From assembly GCA_013398015.1 (NCBI GenBank), contig VZRR01002303.1, positions 310,001 through 374,000 on the forward strand: a stretch of 64,000 nucleotides of DNA. Direction: 5' to 3'. Positions 1-11,300 of the stretch are shown here, in pieces. Numbering within the stretch: the first letter of the stretch is position 1; each line of letters opens with the position of its first letter. The notes under the pieces were generated by a model that did no database searches, was not told the origin of the DNA, and was given only the letters and a program-made list of their open reading frames with translations. The position numbers and the translations under genes were made by a program. The DNA is from Oreocharis arfaki (Eukaryota > Chordata > Aves > Passeriformes > Paramythiidae).

Positions 1-488
1 ATATAATTCTTAAGTGGTTTCAATCAGAAATACATAAATATATGTACGTATATGCATGTATATAATCACAATACTTCTGGCATCAAAGTGCATAAGAAAG
101 AAGGTACTCACACTTAGGATTTAAAACAGCTGCTGAAGCAGAAAGCCTGAGGTCAACACATGTATTTGGTACTTCATTAGTGAACTGGCCAAGTTCAACT
201 TGTGAGGTGGGAATTACAGCTTAGCAAGCACCAGCTGTCATCTTCATTGTTACAAAGGTACAAATTAGTGCACAAGAGGAACAGATTTTTGGTGCTGACT
301 AGCTAACTTTCTGTGACAGACACTAAGAGCAATTAAAGGAAGCTAGGCTGGATGAAAGCTGGTATTTTTCTGACTTTCCCACCTTGGTATAATTCCTTAC
401 TTTCCTTTCCCTCTGTTTTATTCACATTATTACTCTAGCAGTGGTAGACTGAAGTGGAACTGACTTTTTCAAATAACTTCAGTATCTT
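1..488. other. Non-coding AT-rich DNA
   Basis: No open frame of interest and no recognised repeat family. Positions 30-66 are a short alternating TA/TG tract (tatgtacgtatatgcatgta within it), a degenerate dinucleotide microsatellite. I see nothing else. Confidence 0.6.
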
Positions 489-516
489 ACTTTCTTCCAT
501 TTTCATGGAAGAAAGT
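489..516. repeat. Perfect 12-bp inverted repeat with 4-nt loop
   Basis: ACTTTCTTCCAT (489-500) is followed by TTTC and then its exact reverse complement ATGGAAGAAAGT (505-516). A further partial copy of the right arm, ATGGAAGAAAC, starts near 529. A transcript of either strand would fold into a tight hairpin. The stem is too short for a typical microRNA precursor and the flanks do not obviously extend it. No known family is recognised. Confidence 0.85.
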
Positions 517-3500
517 GGAAAATTCCAATGGAAGAAACTTGGAGCATATATGGACAAGCTTATATGGGCACCTTCTTCTAATTCAAGCAGCATCCATTAC
601 TACTGGATGAAATTCACTTAAGTAGATGGATGTACTTAAGTAGATGGACCTGTATCTGCAAATTTTTTTTCACTGTAATCTCCAGACCCAGACATTTTTT
701 TAAAGGCTTCCCTTCTGAAGTAATGCTAAAGTTGATATTCTTTGGGAGTCATCAACCAGGTTTCTACTCCCATCTTTACAAATTAATTAAAATTAAATTT
801 CTTGTTTGGTCTGACGAGTCTTCAGTATAACATCTGACTAGCTCATTGTACGAAAACTAAATCATAACATATGAAACTTAGGAGTTTCTTTGCCTTGAAA
901 CGACATCAGTGCAAGTGTTGACTTTCCTAGAAATGTGTGCCAGGAATTTCTTGTATGGAATAAAAGCTATTAAGAAGAAAAAATGCTGCAGAGTTGTATC
1001 TATGAGAACTCATATAACTTTCTTGACACTATTGAATATGAAACTACTTTATCTTCCTGACCCCAGCACTCAGATCAAGTAAATTCAGCTTTATGTTGTT
1101 GATTCCAGTAACAAATTAATCAATGGCAATCTCATCTCTAGATCAGCTTATTTTGTCAAGCTCAAATTTCACTCATTTTGCTGACAGGACGAAGTTGTCC
1201 ATTTCAAGGGGAGACAGAACTGAACTGTACTCTTCACCCAAGAAGCCATTCTTCACCAAAGTTTGGATGTGTTATACATGCTGCTAGCACAAGAGTGTCT
1301 ACTGCATGTGTTTGAACAGCTCTTTGCACTAAAATGCCCTTGTAATAGCCTTTGTCACTGATGTTCAGTTACCACAAAAAGCTACTGGCAACACTATGCT
1401 CTTCCTTGCTCATCAGCTACTAATAAGTTGGGCAGTTTCTGTCTTCACTGACTCTGGGTATGGGAGGATATATCATTAGATTTTCTATGTAATGTAGATA
1501 TGACAAGACTTTCCAAATCATTTTAGCGTCCACATAATTTAATATAATTTAAGTCTCTCATTTTCTACCTTGTAATTAGAATATATTAAACTGTTTTGGT
1601 GATCCTGAATGTGAAAATGCACAGGCACTTAAGTATTTCTCACCCTAATATCATCAAGTCTGTAATATTTTAACAGGAAAAAAAAAACAACCTAAATGTA
1701 AATTTCCATTCTCTTTGTATAACATTTATGCAGTAAAGAATGAGTTGAGTATACAATTTTTCATTTCTAGATAGCTAGGAATAGTAATGCATGAGTTGCA
1801 GAAAAGAGCATTAATCTCTCAAGCTGCTAAGAAATGAAATGTCATATAGAGTGACTTGTTCTTCACTGGTGATTTCTCAGCATTAAGATTTTTGAGTTTC
1901 TTTCTCTTGTAACATTCTTCATCAAAATTAAAAAAAATCACACTTCTGATTATATTAGATTAGAGGAAAACCATAATATCTCATAAATTGATTCAGATAC
2001 AGTTTTTGAAGTTCTCATGTATCATTCCTTTCTTCTCATGGGTAAGTAATTTAAATTTGTAGTTCCCAGAGGCAAATGTTGGACCAGTGGAAGAGAAAGG
2101 ATCTGACAGTTTTTTACATTAATTCCATTACGTCACAACAACGCTAATTTCTAAACCGGGAATTTTTTTTTTTCAAATGTTTTCTATGCTTCTGTTTTTA
2201 ATCCAAACTAGCAACAACACCTGTGTGATGTTTTGGTTTATTTGCAGGCATAAGTACACACAGATGCATGCCCATGTAAGTTCATTTGAATGAGCCTGAA
2301 GATACAAATTTCACTGAGAAAAACATTTGGTTAGATCACCTTCCTCACTCTCCGGGCCTAATGTTCACAGGGGATCAAATTCTGCTGTGTTTAGTGGTTC
2401 TGTAGCACTTTTTTGTCACTGTTTAGCACTGCTTCTGCCTTTTTTGGATTATCTAATTGGAACTTGAGCGATGTGGAGACCTTGAGTGAGTTCCTTGTGT
2501 GGAAGGATGAAATTCACTCCTGGAGAATAATTAGTTTCCTTTAACATGGGGACTTTTTTATCAGGAGTCATGAATTCAATGGGGTTTTCTGAGCTCCCTA
2601 TGAGCTCCCTGCAATGCTAACATCCTCAGAGATGTAATCCTTTCAAGTGTTGACACAAAGATCCAAATGAGTTTTGGAATCAGTTTTGGATCAGATAATA
2701 TTATTATATAATAGTATTATGCACTGGTCTGACCCCACATATATATAATGATGATGAAGTAAGAAGTCTTTTATCTGCTGATGTGTCATATTTTATCTAA
2801 TGAATCACTTTTGCTAAATTGCAGAAATTTAAGATACCACAGGCTTTAAACTGAACTTCATTTATTTCTGCACATATTCTGTACCTCTTGCATAGTTCAA
2901 TTGTAAATACTCAGGGTGGCCTCTTCTGTTTAATTTTCTGCTCTGTTACTCAGAGACAACTCCAGAAATCTTTTTTTGTAGTAGAACATTCAATAACAGT
3001 TTTGGAAATCTTGCCAGTCAGGATGTCTCAAATGTCATGGCAACGCAGAAACTGACCTGATTTCACAGAAGGAACTGTAGAAGCAGTCGTGTGCACATTA
3101 ACTGCTCATGTGTGGCTCAGTGACCCTCAGCAGAAAAATCGACACCTTAGAGAAACTGGGCCTTCTATCATATAGTTCTGCCTTTAAAATAGAATTACCT
3201 CTTGCAGAAGATCACTATGAAAAGACAGAACATTGACAAGTATTGTCATGAAAAGAGTGAAAGGCAAAATAATGTGTATAAACGAAAGTAATTCCCCAAA
3301 GCAAAAAACATCTAAGACTTTTTATGCGAAAGAGGAAAACTAGCAGGTTTGTCAAGCTGCTAAAACTTCTTTGTATACACAGTGCTATTGCCTTATGTTT
3401 GCTTTTTTCTCTTTTTTTTTTTTTTGTAGGCTTCAACTGTTTACAGTATATTACTAAGACACTGTGGGTGTCTTCTTTAACACTCACAATGGTGTCATGA

Positions 3501-5574
3501 GCTGTAAGATAGATGACAGTTTAAGGATGTGTCAGAGAAGAGCAAAATCCTGAGCAGGATATCAGATTTCATCTCTGAAAGTTCTATCTACCATTACTGA
3601 AAGAGATGGAACTGCAGTGATGTGCTTGTCAATGTGACTGTTACACTTTTTGCAATCTATCCTACCTCTGAACTCAAAAAATTATCGATATACTTGCCCC
3701 TAAGACTTGGATGAAGAAATATTCCTGTACAATAAATTGTTCTTGCTTATTCCCACAATGGTCAGCTTGATGCCACATTACCTCCCTTCATACCAATAAA
3801 TGCCATCTCAGATTTGCTTTGTTTCTTTTGCTAGTGACAAGCAATGGGGAAATTTATAATGCAGTGCTGACTTTCCAACTGTTGCTTTAATTTAATTCCT
3901 GCTTCTTCTAACGCACTGTAGAGACCTACAAGAGACAAAGCTCATTTCTGCATTGCATTGTCTTTGTGGGTGATAATAGCAACATTAATTTCATATCTAT
4001 TCATAGAATTCCATCTAGCATTCATACTACTCTCCCTTTTGCTCTAAGTGAAAATATCTTAGCCATGCTACAAAACCTTCTTCAGGATATGTTCTAAATC
4101 CCTGAAATTTAGAGCCTTTCTATTGATTGCTGAGGATTCTGTGTTAGTTTTCAAAGACCAAAGAACAGAGTACTACTGAAGAAGAGAGGCAGGTGCAAAT
4201 TAGCACATTCTTTTCTAATGCCTTTCAAGAGATTTCTCCACATGTTTGTCAGTGGATTAAAACACCCAAAGAGATCATCATACACCCATGAATTGTTTGA
4301 TGTTTTGTAAGAAATTATCCTATATGATCAACAAAAGCAAATTCACTTATCAGCTGCATGATGCTGGTGAATTCCTGTAGAGTTAAGACAATCCATTGCT
4401 TTTATGGATGCTATTTTATGTCTTGTCATTTGTCTTTGAACAACTCATTCTGTAGGAGACAAATTTGTGTGTTCCTCTTTTATGCTTCTGAATGTTTTCA
4501 CTTTCTAGAAAACCAGTGAGTGTATGGGGGTGGTATCACTCATCTATTTGCATCTTCTTTCCATTACTGTTTGTTTGCTGGATGGTACAAAATGTAACAT
4601 ATTCTTGGGGATTTCTTTATACTTTGTGACTGTGATGTGACAGTATTGTCATAATGAATGGAATTAATACAAAGACCCATACTTTTCTAAGCAGTGTGGG
4701 TGTAAGGAGATTTTGACGAAAATTAAATCAGCTTTACAAGAGAAAGCATTTAGTTCTGAAATCAATTTCACAGTATCTAAAAGCTGTTCACTACAGCACT
4801 TCACCATGATGTCCTGCTTTACTCTCACTTTCTTGTAGCACTTGTGGCTCTTACACTGGTATCCTGGAATTACTATTCTGTCTTCTTTCCCAAACTGAAT
4901 TCTATCTTGTACCTGTTTGTCAAAAGGATAAGGATCTTGTAAGCCCTTCTGTGTCACTACCAGGTGTTAAAAATACATCAGTTCCTCTAGAAGAGGGATC
5001 TCTTCTTATCATTACCAGCTCAGTTTTATACTACGTTAACTACTGTCCCAAAAATATTTGCTGGCAACAAGCTAGTCATGTCTAAGTGCATGAACAGTTG
5101 GAACTTTGGAATCTATTTTTTAAAACTATTTCATGTTACGTTCTTAGTGCACTTTTTTTAAGCAATTATGAGTTGAAATTTTGCTTGAGATGCTGGTGTG
5201 TTAAGAGCACCATTGTGAAAGGGAGAGGGCTATGCCATGTGGATGATTTCAATGGCTATAAAACTGTTGTACTTCTGTTTCAAAAAGGCCATCTTAACAA
5301 GGCTGAGCAGGGAAAACATAGCGTCAACAAGCTCTGGAACATAGCAGCTTGGGAGAGCAGAGGGAATTTATCTCCTAATTCATAAGCTAAAACACATGAC
5401 AAAGCAAAACATTCTACTGTAGTTCCTGGGGGTATGCAGGGGTTGAAAAGGGATGAAAACGAATTAAGGGTGATTTTCAGAGAGGAAAAATGCTTATTTA
5501 CACTAGGCGAGGAAAATGCATTGCAAACAACTTTTGAGACAGAGGTAAGTATCATCAATTAAACAGCAATTTCA
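517..5574. other. Non-coding AT-rich stretch, no gene seen
   Basis: About 5 kb with only short chance reading frames (the longest near 99 aa at 5086-5385 +), none resembling a known protein. Small structures include an 18-bp-period direct repeat at 616-648, an 11-bp tandem of GAGCTCCCTAT at about 2590-2611, an AT-rich patch at 2690-2755 and a T-run at about 3411-3425. A weak ancient-repeat flavour around 2370 (caaattctgct) was not strong enough to call. Confidence 0.6.
616..648. repeat. Two-copy direct repeat ACTTAAGTAGATGGA
   Basis: Identical 15-base copies lie at 616-630 and 634-648, an 18-base period. The CACTTAA/ACTTAAG core resembles an NK2-class homeodomain site, but this is probably a simple local duplication. 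Confidence 0.8.
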
Positions 5575-5680
5575 CTGTGGTGTTTACGTACATGCATGCA
5601 AATCCACGCATTCATACGTAGTATTGATACACATAAACATACATGCACACACATATACATGTATGTATATCATATAGGCA
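5575..5680. repeat. Degenerate CA/TA-type microsatellite
   Basis: Runs of alternating purine and pyrimidine (tacgtacatgcatgc, acatgcacacacatatacat, gtatgtatat) make up an interrupted (CA/TA)n tract. The interruptions suggest an old microsatellite. Confidence 0.6.
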
Positions 5681-5707
5681 TTAAGATATATCTCTAGTTC
5701 TAGCCAT

Positions 5708-5835
5708 CCAGAAATCTCAAAGTATCATGCAAATGTTAACCAGAGCAATCCCATAAAATCATTTTACCAATGAGGAAATTAAGCTACAAAGAGGTTAACA
5801 ATCTTCCCCATGTCGACAAAAATCAAGTGTAAGTT
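5708..5835 (-). repeat. Ancient MIR/L3-like retroposon fragment
   Basis: The stretch follows the familiar order of ancient amniote MIR/L2/L3-type tails: a 'tctcaaag..' start, a diverged middle, 'attttaccaatgaggaaatt' and then 'acaaagaggttaac'. The last two match the well-known 'attttacagatgaggaaact' and 'cagagaggttaag' segments. Strand is given as the reverse of the usual MIR orientation. Divergence is high, so family assignment (MIR versus CR1/L3) is uncertain. A profile search with Dfam amniote models would settle it. Confidence 0.55.
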
Positions 5836-7617
5836 TATTCCTCGCTACTGATAAACATAACAAAGCTTATTATTAATAAACATAGCAGAGCTTCTTCTTT
5901 TGCTGGTGACAAATTGTGCTGTGGGAAGGAAAGGAAAGAGAGAAGCTACTTCAGGATGGGAATGCCCACAGAACGAAAGCTTTATTCTAAAACGGTTTTA
6001 AGAATGGAAAATAAAGTGAGCGGAGATGTGTTGAGCAGAAATTACTTAGTGACAAAAGTTTAAAAAAAAAAATGCAGAAGAGGCAAAAAAAAGAAAAATG
6101 CAATAAAGAAAATGTGGTGAAAAATATTCTTCACATGCAACAGGGTCACTGTATCTTTACTTTCTTTTGACCTAGTCACAGTTTTTTAATGTCATGGTGA
6201 GTTAACTGTTTGACATATGCATCCAAAGTTATCAGGACAAATACTATGTGAACAAATGGCGTCACTGGAGTTTTCTATTCACTTGCTTTTCTTCATCAAC
6301 TCTTAGTACAAAAGTGAGGCATCTATCATGTGAAGGGTGAGCTGGATCCAAGGCTGGGAGTTATTTGGCCTTGAAATATTAATTGCAATAATAAGAGAAC
6401 ATCACAGCCTTTAATTTTCTGAATCTGTGTTAGTATGAGGACTCTAAAACACCATTTTTATGCACAGTGATATACATTTTTGTTTAAGGCAGACACTTGT
6501 CAGGCCTTGCTTGCACCTTTGCATGGAGGGAATTCCAAGTAGAAGACTGTTGTGCAGCTCCATCACACAGGAAAGGGTTTGACCATGTTATGCTTTCTGC
6601 TACTTGAGTTTAGGCTAGGTGAACGAGACAAGATTAGAAATAAGATGTGTATTGGACTTGCTCCCTTGAAAGGCATATGTAGAACACATCAAAGTTTATG
6701 TCTGTGTCTGCCAGAAGGCCCAGTCAGTTCAATCAAGCCTAGCTGTCAGCAGTCCCATTGCCAGGTTAATGTGCTCTTTTTTTGGGCTGTGATGACACTG
6801 GAAAATTTATTTTGCCATTTCTTTTTCCTGAGCTAAATGGAACTGCTCTATAATTTTCAGATCTGTGAAAGAGTAGGAGGGTGAATCCTTGGTGAGACTT
6901 GTGGGAGAGGTTATTGCAAGCATATGAGAGGAACAGAGACAGATTTGAGCTTTCTCTGCCATGGACCTGGAGTTCTTTTGAAAATTAAATCAAAATCCAG
7001 GTTTCTCTATTAATTTAAGCTCTTCTTGAGACAGTGCCTGGTTGGCATATATTTTCCAAATCTTTTGCCTATATACAATTTCCGCAGTTTCTTTCTAAAT
7101 TGAACAATTAGGCTTTAAACAGAAAACTTCAGCTTCTTAGACTATTTACATTTCTATCTTTCTTTGGGCATAAATCCAGCCACATAAAATGAACTCTCAG
7201 CCATTTCTTTCTTTCATATGATTTGCGTTTGAAGGAGCAGAGTAGACTCCTTCTTCTTTTATCTATGGTCTGTCAAGAATTTCTCAATGATCCTTTCTGC
7301 TCTTGTGTGCAGAAATTGGTCCAGTTTATGACACAAAATCAGGAGTTCCTAGCAGTCATATTTATTACTTTCTGACCTAGCACAGGTTTTGTCTTTTCAG
7401 ATTGTGTTTGTTTTGACCATTTCTGACATTCTTTGTGTTTCTAACAATAATATTTCCAGTGTTATTATTGTCTTTTAATACATACACATGGTGCTTGATT
7501 GTGTGGTCACTTACCACTTCCTTTTTAGGATATTGTGCCACAGTCCCCGCGCTTTCATATCCCAGACCTAAAAAAGCCTTGTATACTTGTTTAAGTTTAA
7601 ATTATGTGAGACAATTT
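5836..7617. other. Non-coding stretch, no gene seen
   Basis: AT-rich unique-looking DNA. A near-duplicate of about 18 bases (taaacataacaaagctta and taaacatagcagagcttc) occurs at about 5851-5896. A-rich runs lie at about 6061-6110. The 94-aa frame at 6552-6836 is not recognisable. Confidence 0.55.
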
Positions 7618-7785
7618 AGGATTATAGGATAATTCAGGCTGTGAGAGACCTCAGGAGGTCTCTGGTCCAGTGTGATATTCACAGCAGGGTCGGCTTTGAG
7701 GTCAGATCAGGATGGTCAAGGTTTCATTCAATTAGGTTTGAAACCTACCAGGGATTGAGACAGCACAACTTCAAAACCTGAGAGC
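7618..7785 (-). mobile_element. CR1 LINE 3'-end fragment, minus orientation
   Basis: Read on the + strand this follows the reverse complement of an avian CR1 3' end: 'gacctcaggaggtc' then 'tctggtccag', then 'agcagggtcggctttgaggt', 'agatcaggatggtcaagg', 'gtttgaaacctaccagggat' and 'cacaact'. These correspond in order to known CR1 segments (GACCTCTGGAGGTC, CTGGTCCA, GCAGGGCC, AGATCAGGTTGC, TTGAAAACCTCCA). It is truncated as CR1 copies usually are and is well diverged. Drift has produced a 9-bp perfect inverted repeat at 7644-7663 (AGAGACCTC/GAGGTCTCT). No reverse transcriptase coding part is present. Confidence 0.85.
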
Positions 7786-8390
7786 ATATAAAGCAAATCA
7801 GAAGTGTACGTTTTTGGAAGACTAGTGTTATAGACAGAGGTGCATTGTGTTTTGGGATGTCATGTCGTAAATACTACTAAACAAAATCATGCTTGGAAGT
7901 TGTGTGTTGGAAATGCTCAATGAAATGTATGAATGAGTAAAAGCTAATTAAGCTTGCAGATTATCTTTAACAGAAAGGCCTCATATAAAAACAGCTTTTT
8001 GACAACACATGCGCTTAAGACATCCAATTTTTTCTATACTGCTGTGTCTCTGAGGCAGCTGAGTTGTTTGAACACTTCACTACCATTGCAATGAGTAGGT
8101 CTCATCCTCCCAGTCTTGTTTCATTTCCTTTCACTTTTCTGTGTCTGGCTACGTAATCCCAACATTTTCACATACCCACTCTAGGACATTCCAACAAGTT
8201 AATCTAGTTAATGGTATACTCTCTCACCCCCACCAAGTCAGGTTTCTGCAGATTTAGTGAGCTGAACTTACTCGTGCACATGGACAGCAGAAGGAAGAAT
8301 GAGGTATAGAGAAGATGAGGCTGCTCATTTCCACAACGCCATGATATTAGATTGCTCATCTGGTGGCGATCTGCACCTCTATAACCCTTT
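7786..8390. other. Non-coding stretch
   Basis: Nothing recognisable: no repeat family, no long frame, no strong motif cluster. Confidence 0.5.
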
Positions 8391-8462
8391 ATTTTAATTT
8401 TTAAAATAATTTTTAATAAACCTTTTTATATATTAAAAATACTATTTAAATTAGATTTAATG
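8391..8462. other. Very AT-rich block (possible matrix attachment region)
   Basis: Almost uninterrupted A/T with AATTTTTAAAATAATTTTTA-type runs and mixed A-tracts and T-tracts. Such sequence unwinds easily and resembles scaffold/matrix attachment DNA. This rests on composition alone. Confidence 0.35.
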
Positions 8463-8562
8463 GAATAAGGTCTACAAATATTCATTTTGAAGCAAGCACC
8501 GTTGACAGTGTGATTTCTAGTAAAACTCAGGTTTTGTTTTTGCTGTGTTTTAAAAATGTCAC

Positions 8563-8632
8563 TGGTATGTATGTATGTGTGCACATGTGCACACCTTTGT
8601 GTGTATCATACACACATACAGACCCATACATG
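8563..8632. repeat. TG/CA microsatellite with nested palindromes
   Basis: Alternating purine-pyrimidine tract. It contains an exact 18-bp palindrome, GTGTGCACATGTGCACAC at 8577-8594, and a 9-bp inverted repeat TGTGTGTAT/ATACACACA at 8598-8616 around a single C. The pattern could adopt Z-DNA or cruciform forms. It probably arose from a (TG)n tract next to a (CA)n tract. Confidence 0.75.
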
Positions 8633-9930
8633 CATGGAATTTTCCAAATACTTTGACATTGTGACCTGATCCACCTGAATGGGGTATATGTAGCAATAGA
8701 TATGGTGTGTGTCTAATAAACTTCTTGAAATTCCATTGGATGACAGACCTTGCAGTCTGGAATTCAATTCAGCAAAATACACAGAATAGTGATATTAAAA
8801 TAAATGGACTGTAAAATACTGGGCGGAGGGAGGGGGGAATTTAACATATGTTGTATACAAACTGAAGGAAAAATTGCTCAATAATTCTGAAGACTAATTC
8901 CATAATTAAGGACTAGTATAATTAAAAATGTTCATGGCACAGAGCTAAGATTGTGTATTCTGACTACTGAATACTTAAACATGGTGCCATAATATTCCTT
9001 AAGCACAGATTTTGAGCAGAACATAAAGAAAATCCTCAGTGCTGCAAAATAGTTAGCTCAAAGAGTTATCAATTGGGAGATTCACGCTCTTAGTTAGAAA
9101 CTCCATTCAGATTGAAAAGACAAATAAGGAGAGATCTTCATGTCAAAATCAGAAACAGAACAGAAAGAAATGTCAGCTGAAAGTGCTTTTTTACTGTGTG
9201 TTTTTCACTCGCTTCATTTTCCTCACAAAGCCAACTAACTTTTTTACCTCTCTGTCAAGAACCAAAAGCTTAAATTCTCTAAAATAACTGAGGATATAAA
9301 GGCAAAAGAGCATATTTTAACAATGAAATACTTGAGGTCTGCTTCAGCTGCTACATCCAAACCAAATCCAAAACTATCAACAATGGCAGATAATTAATGA
9401 ATTATGAAGCAGTTCTATCTCATTTGTTGGTTCCAGATGCAAGGAGTCCATTGTGATTTTTTAAGTTCAATGAGACACTTATTTAATCATGTTTTTAACT
9501 AGATCATTAACTGCAATTTGTTTCATTGTTGATGAAAATTGTTCTCATACAATATCATTAAGAGTTGGAGAGCAAATAAAATGTTCGATTTCCTAACTGA
9601 CAGTAGGAAAGCATGTTTAAAGATTCTCTTTTTAAAAAAAATTTTTTTCAGTCCATTTCCAATCAAAAATGGAAATGTCAATAGAAATCTTTACTTCTCT
9701 TGTCATCCAGTATTCTTTTCCCATATTTAAAGGTAACAAGTGAGAGATAATAGACAACTGAAGATGGATATCTGATTATCTTCTTCTGTCATTTTTTCCC
9801 TGATGGAAAAGAAAATCTCTTTGTGACAGTGCATAATTATAGCAAGAATAGAAATTAATTTAATGAACAGTCAGTAAGCTGCTTTTGCCCATTTTTCTCT
9901 CATTAGTTTATTTCCTTGAACCTGTGGGAA
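8633..9930. other. Non-coding stretch
   Basis: AT-rich DNA with no gene. A G-run cluster at 8821-8837 (ggg, ggg, gggggg) comes close to a G-quadruplex but has only three clear runs. An A8/T7 junction lies at about 9634-9649. Confidence 0.5.
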
Positions 9931-9931
9931 A

Positions 9932-10024
9932 GCGGAGATTTGTAACCAGGTGATAATGTTGAGAAGACGGCATCAGTAGACACCGCAATCTAATCAAGAC
10001 CATCAAATCTCCGCGCGCCTTTAT
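9932..10024. repeat. 11-bp perfect inverted repeat, 71-nt spacer
   Basis: GCGGAGATTTG (9932-9942) and its exact reverse complement CAAATCTCCGC (10014-10024) flank a 71-base segment at the upstream edge of the CpG-rich block. A match of this length within 100 bases is only mildly unexpected in 64 kb, but both arms carry CpG in a CpG-poor window. Confidence 0.7.
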
Positions 10025-10650
10025 CAACTCCCAGCTATCAGACACAGGACTAGGCGAGCAGTAGCCTCCTCCAGGACAGTCCAGGCAGCTCCTGCTGTCT
10101 GGACGGTGTTAGGAGCCCTCTCCTGCACCACCCTCCCGCTGTGCCCTGCCAGGTGTTGCCCCAGCCAGGAGCGCGGTCAGCTTGTGCTCATGCTGCCCTG
10201 GGGCACTCTGGGGGACTCCATCCTTGCCAGCTGCAGAGCTGCCTTGCGGGATTAAAAGAGGATACATGGGCCAAGGATGCTTCTTCTTTTCTCTCATTTG
10301 AGTTGAAAACGTCTTCACAGGTCTATTTGCGAGACAGGTGAGACACTTGCGAGGGCTCCCAAATGATGCTACAGTTTCCTCACGCAGGGGGCCAAAGCGG
10401 TGGCGAGAGCAGCGGCCGGGAGCTCGGAGCCACATGGCAGAGCAGTGCTGTGCACAAAGCAGCGATTCAGGAAGAGGGAGACGTGTGCAGACACATCATC
10501 CAGCATAATCTGCTCCAGTACAAAATTATTCCTGATCCAAACAGAACTAAAATGTCCACATTTGCACAAGGCGCTGTAGCCAGTTTGCTCCAGGGTAAAT
10601 TTCCTGTAGAGGTGAATCCCAGCTCAGGGATTTCGTGAGAGTCTGCTGCT
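9980..10650. promoter_or_regulatory. CpG-containing GC-rich block; candidate orphan promoter or enhancer
   Basis: The GC-richest part of the window, with roughly 25-30 CpG sites by eye (for example ccgcgcgcc near 10021 and gcggccgggagctcgg near 10411), while surrounding DNA has few. A consensus-like splice donor CAG|GTGAGA sits at 10335/10336. A CTCF-core-like CAGGGGGC occurs at 10385-10392. A hairpin at 10079-10104 pairs GTCCAGGCAGC with GCTGTCTGGAC (one G-T wobble) around TCCT. Reading frames here (108 aa at 10109-10435 -, 91 aa at 10363-10638 +) are not recognisable and are best explained by GC composition. It could be a non-coding RNA start, a CpG-rich enhancer of a developmental locus, or neutral GC drift. 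Confidence 0.4.
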
Positions 10651-10659
10651 CGCTGTGCC

Positions 10660-11300
10660 TAAACTCACAGTGTCAGCAGCTTTTAATCATATTAGCGGAG
10701 GAATTAGTGCATGTCTCAATGCAATCTGCACCATCCACCGTAAAGAAATCATTATGAATGTGTAGTTTATTCTTTAAGGGAAAGATGGAGCAACAGAAGG
10801 GATCAGTCCGCAGCAACTTAGAGTCCCGTGTCATTTCATCACAAAGTCAATAGCTCTCTTCATCCGAGGGTGAGAATGGTGGAAAAACAAACTGCTTTCT
10901 GTTCTGTAGCGACGCCTGAAAGAGCTTGCGCTGCAGTAATCCCAAATCCAGGGGCAATCTATTAAGAACTCAGCACCACCGACCCTGAGAATCAACTGAT
11001 AAGCACATTCTCCCCTCCTCCTCCCCCGCATTTTTTTTTTTTTTGACTAATCCTCTTAAATATTGTGCTAAGTAATGAAAGGATGGGATGAAAGAGGCCT
11101 TTTTCATTACTACCACATAAACCGCTTGTGTAAATGTTTCATTAACACACTGCTTGACCAGTGTTTGGTCCTCCCCGCCCCCACCGCCGCTATGGTTCTG
11201 CCGCAGCCTGCGAGGCGAAATGTGTGATTTACACATGTTTAAGAGAAACATTCCCACACTTGAATGACGCACTATTCTTTAGAGAAGGAGAGACCTACAA
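10660..11300. promoter_or_regulatory. Candidate conserved non-coding element
   Basis: No frame or repeat. It is rich in developmental-type motifs, such as tttaatcatattagc near 10681, ggaattagtg near 10698, cctcttaaatattg near 11050 and gtgtgatttacacatg near 11222. It combines AT-rich homeodomain-like cores with GC-rich patches (cccgcccccaccgccgc at about 11175). A T15 run lies at about 11031-11045. The left half of an RE1/NRSF site (TCAGCACC at about 10970) is present, but the right half is poor. Conservation is inferred, not measured. Confidence 0.35.

Noticed and set aside
489..516. microRNA precursor
   Set aside because: The 12-bp stem is too short, flanks do not extend the pairing, and it resembles no microRNA I know.
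8821..8837. G-quadruplex at a G-run cluster
   Set aside because: There are only three clear G-runs. A fourth needs splitting of a six-G run with no loop.
10968..10990. RE1/NRSF repressor site
   Set aside because: The left half TCAGCACC is good, but the right half (GGACAGC) is poorly matched.
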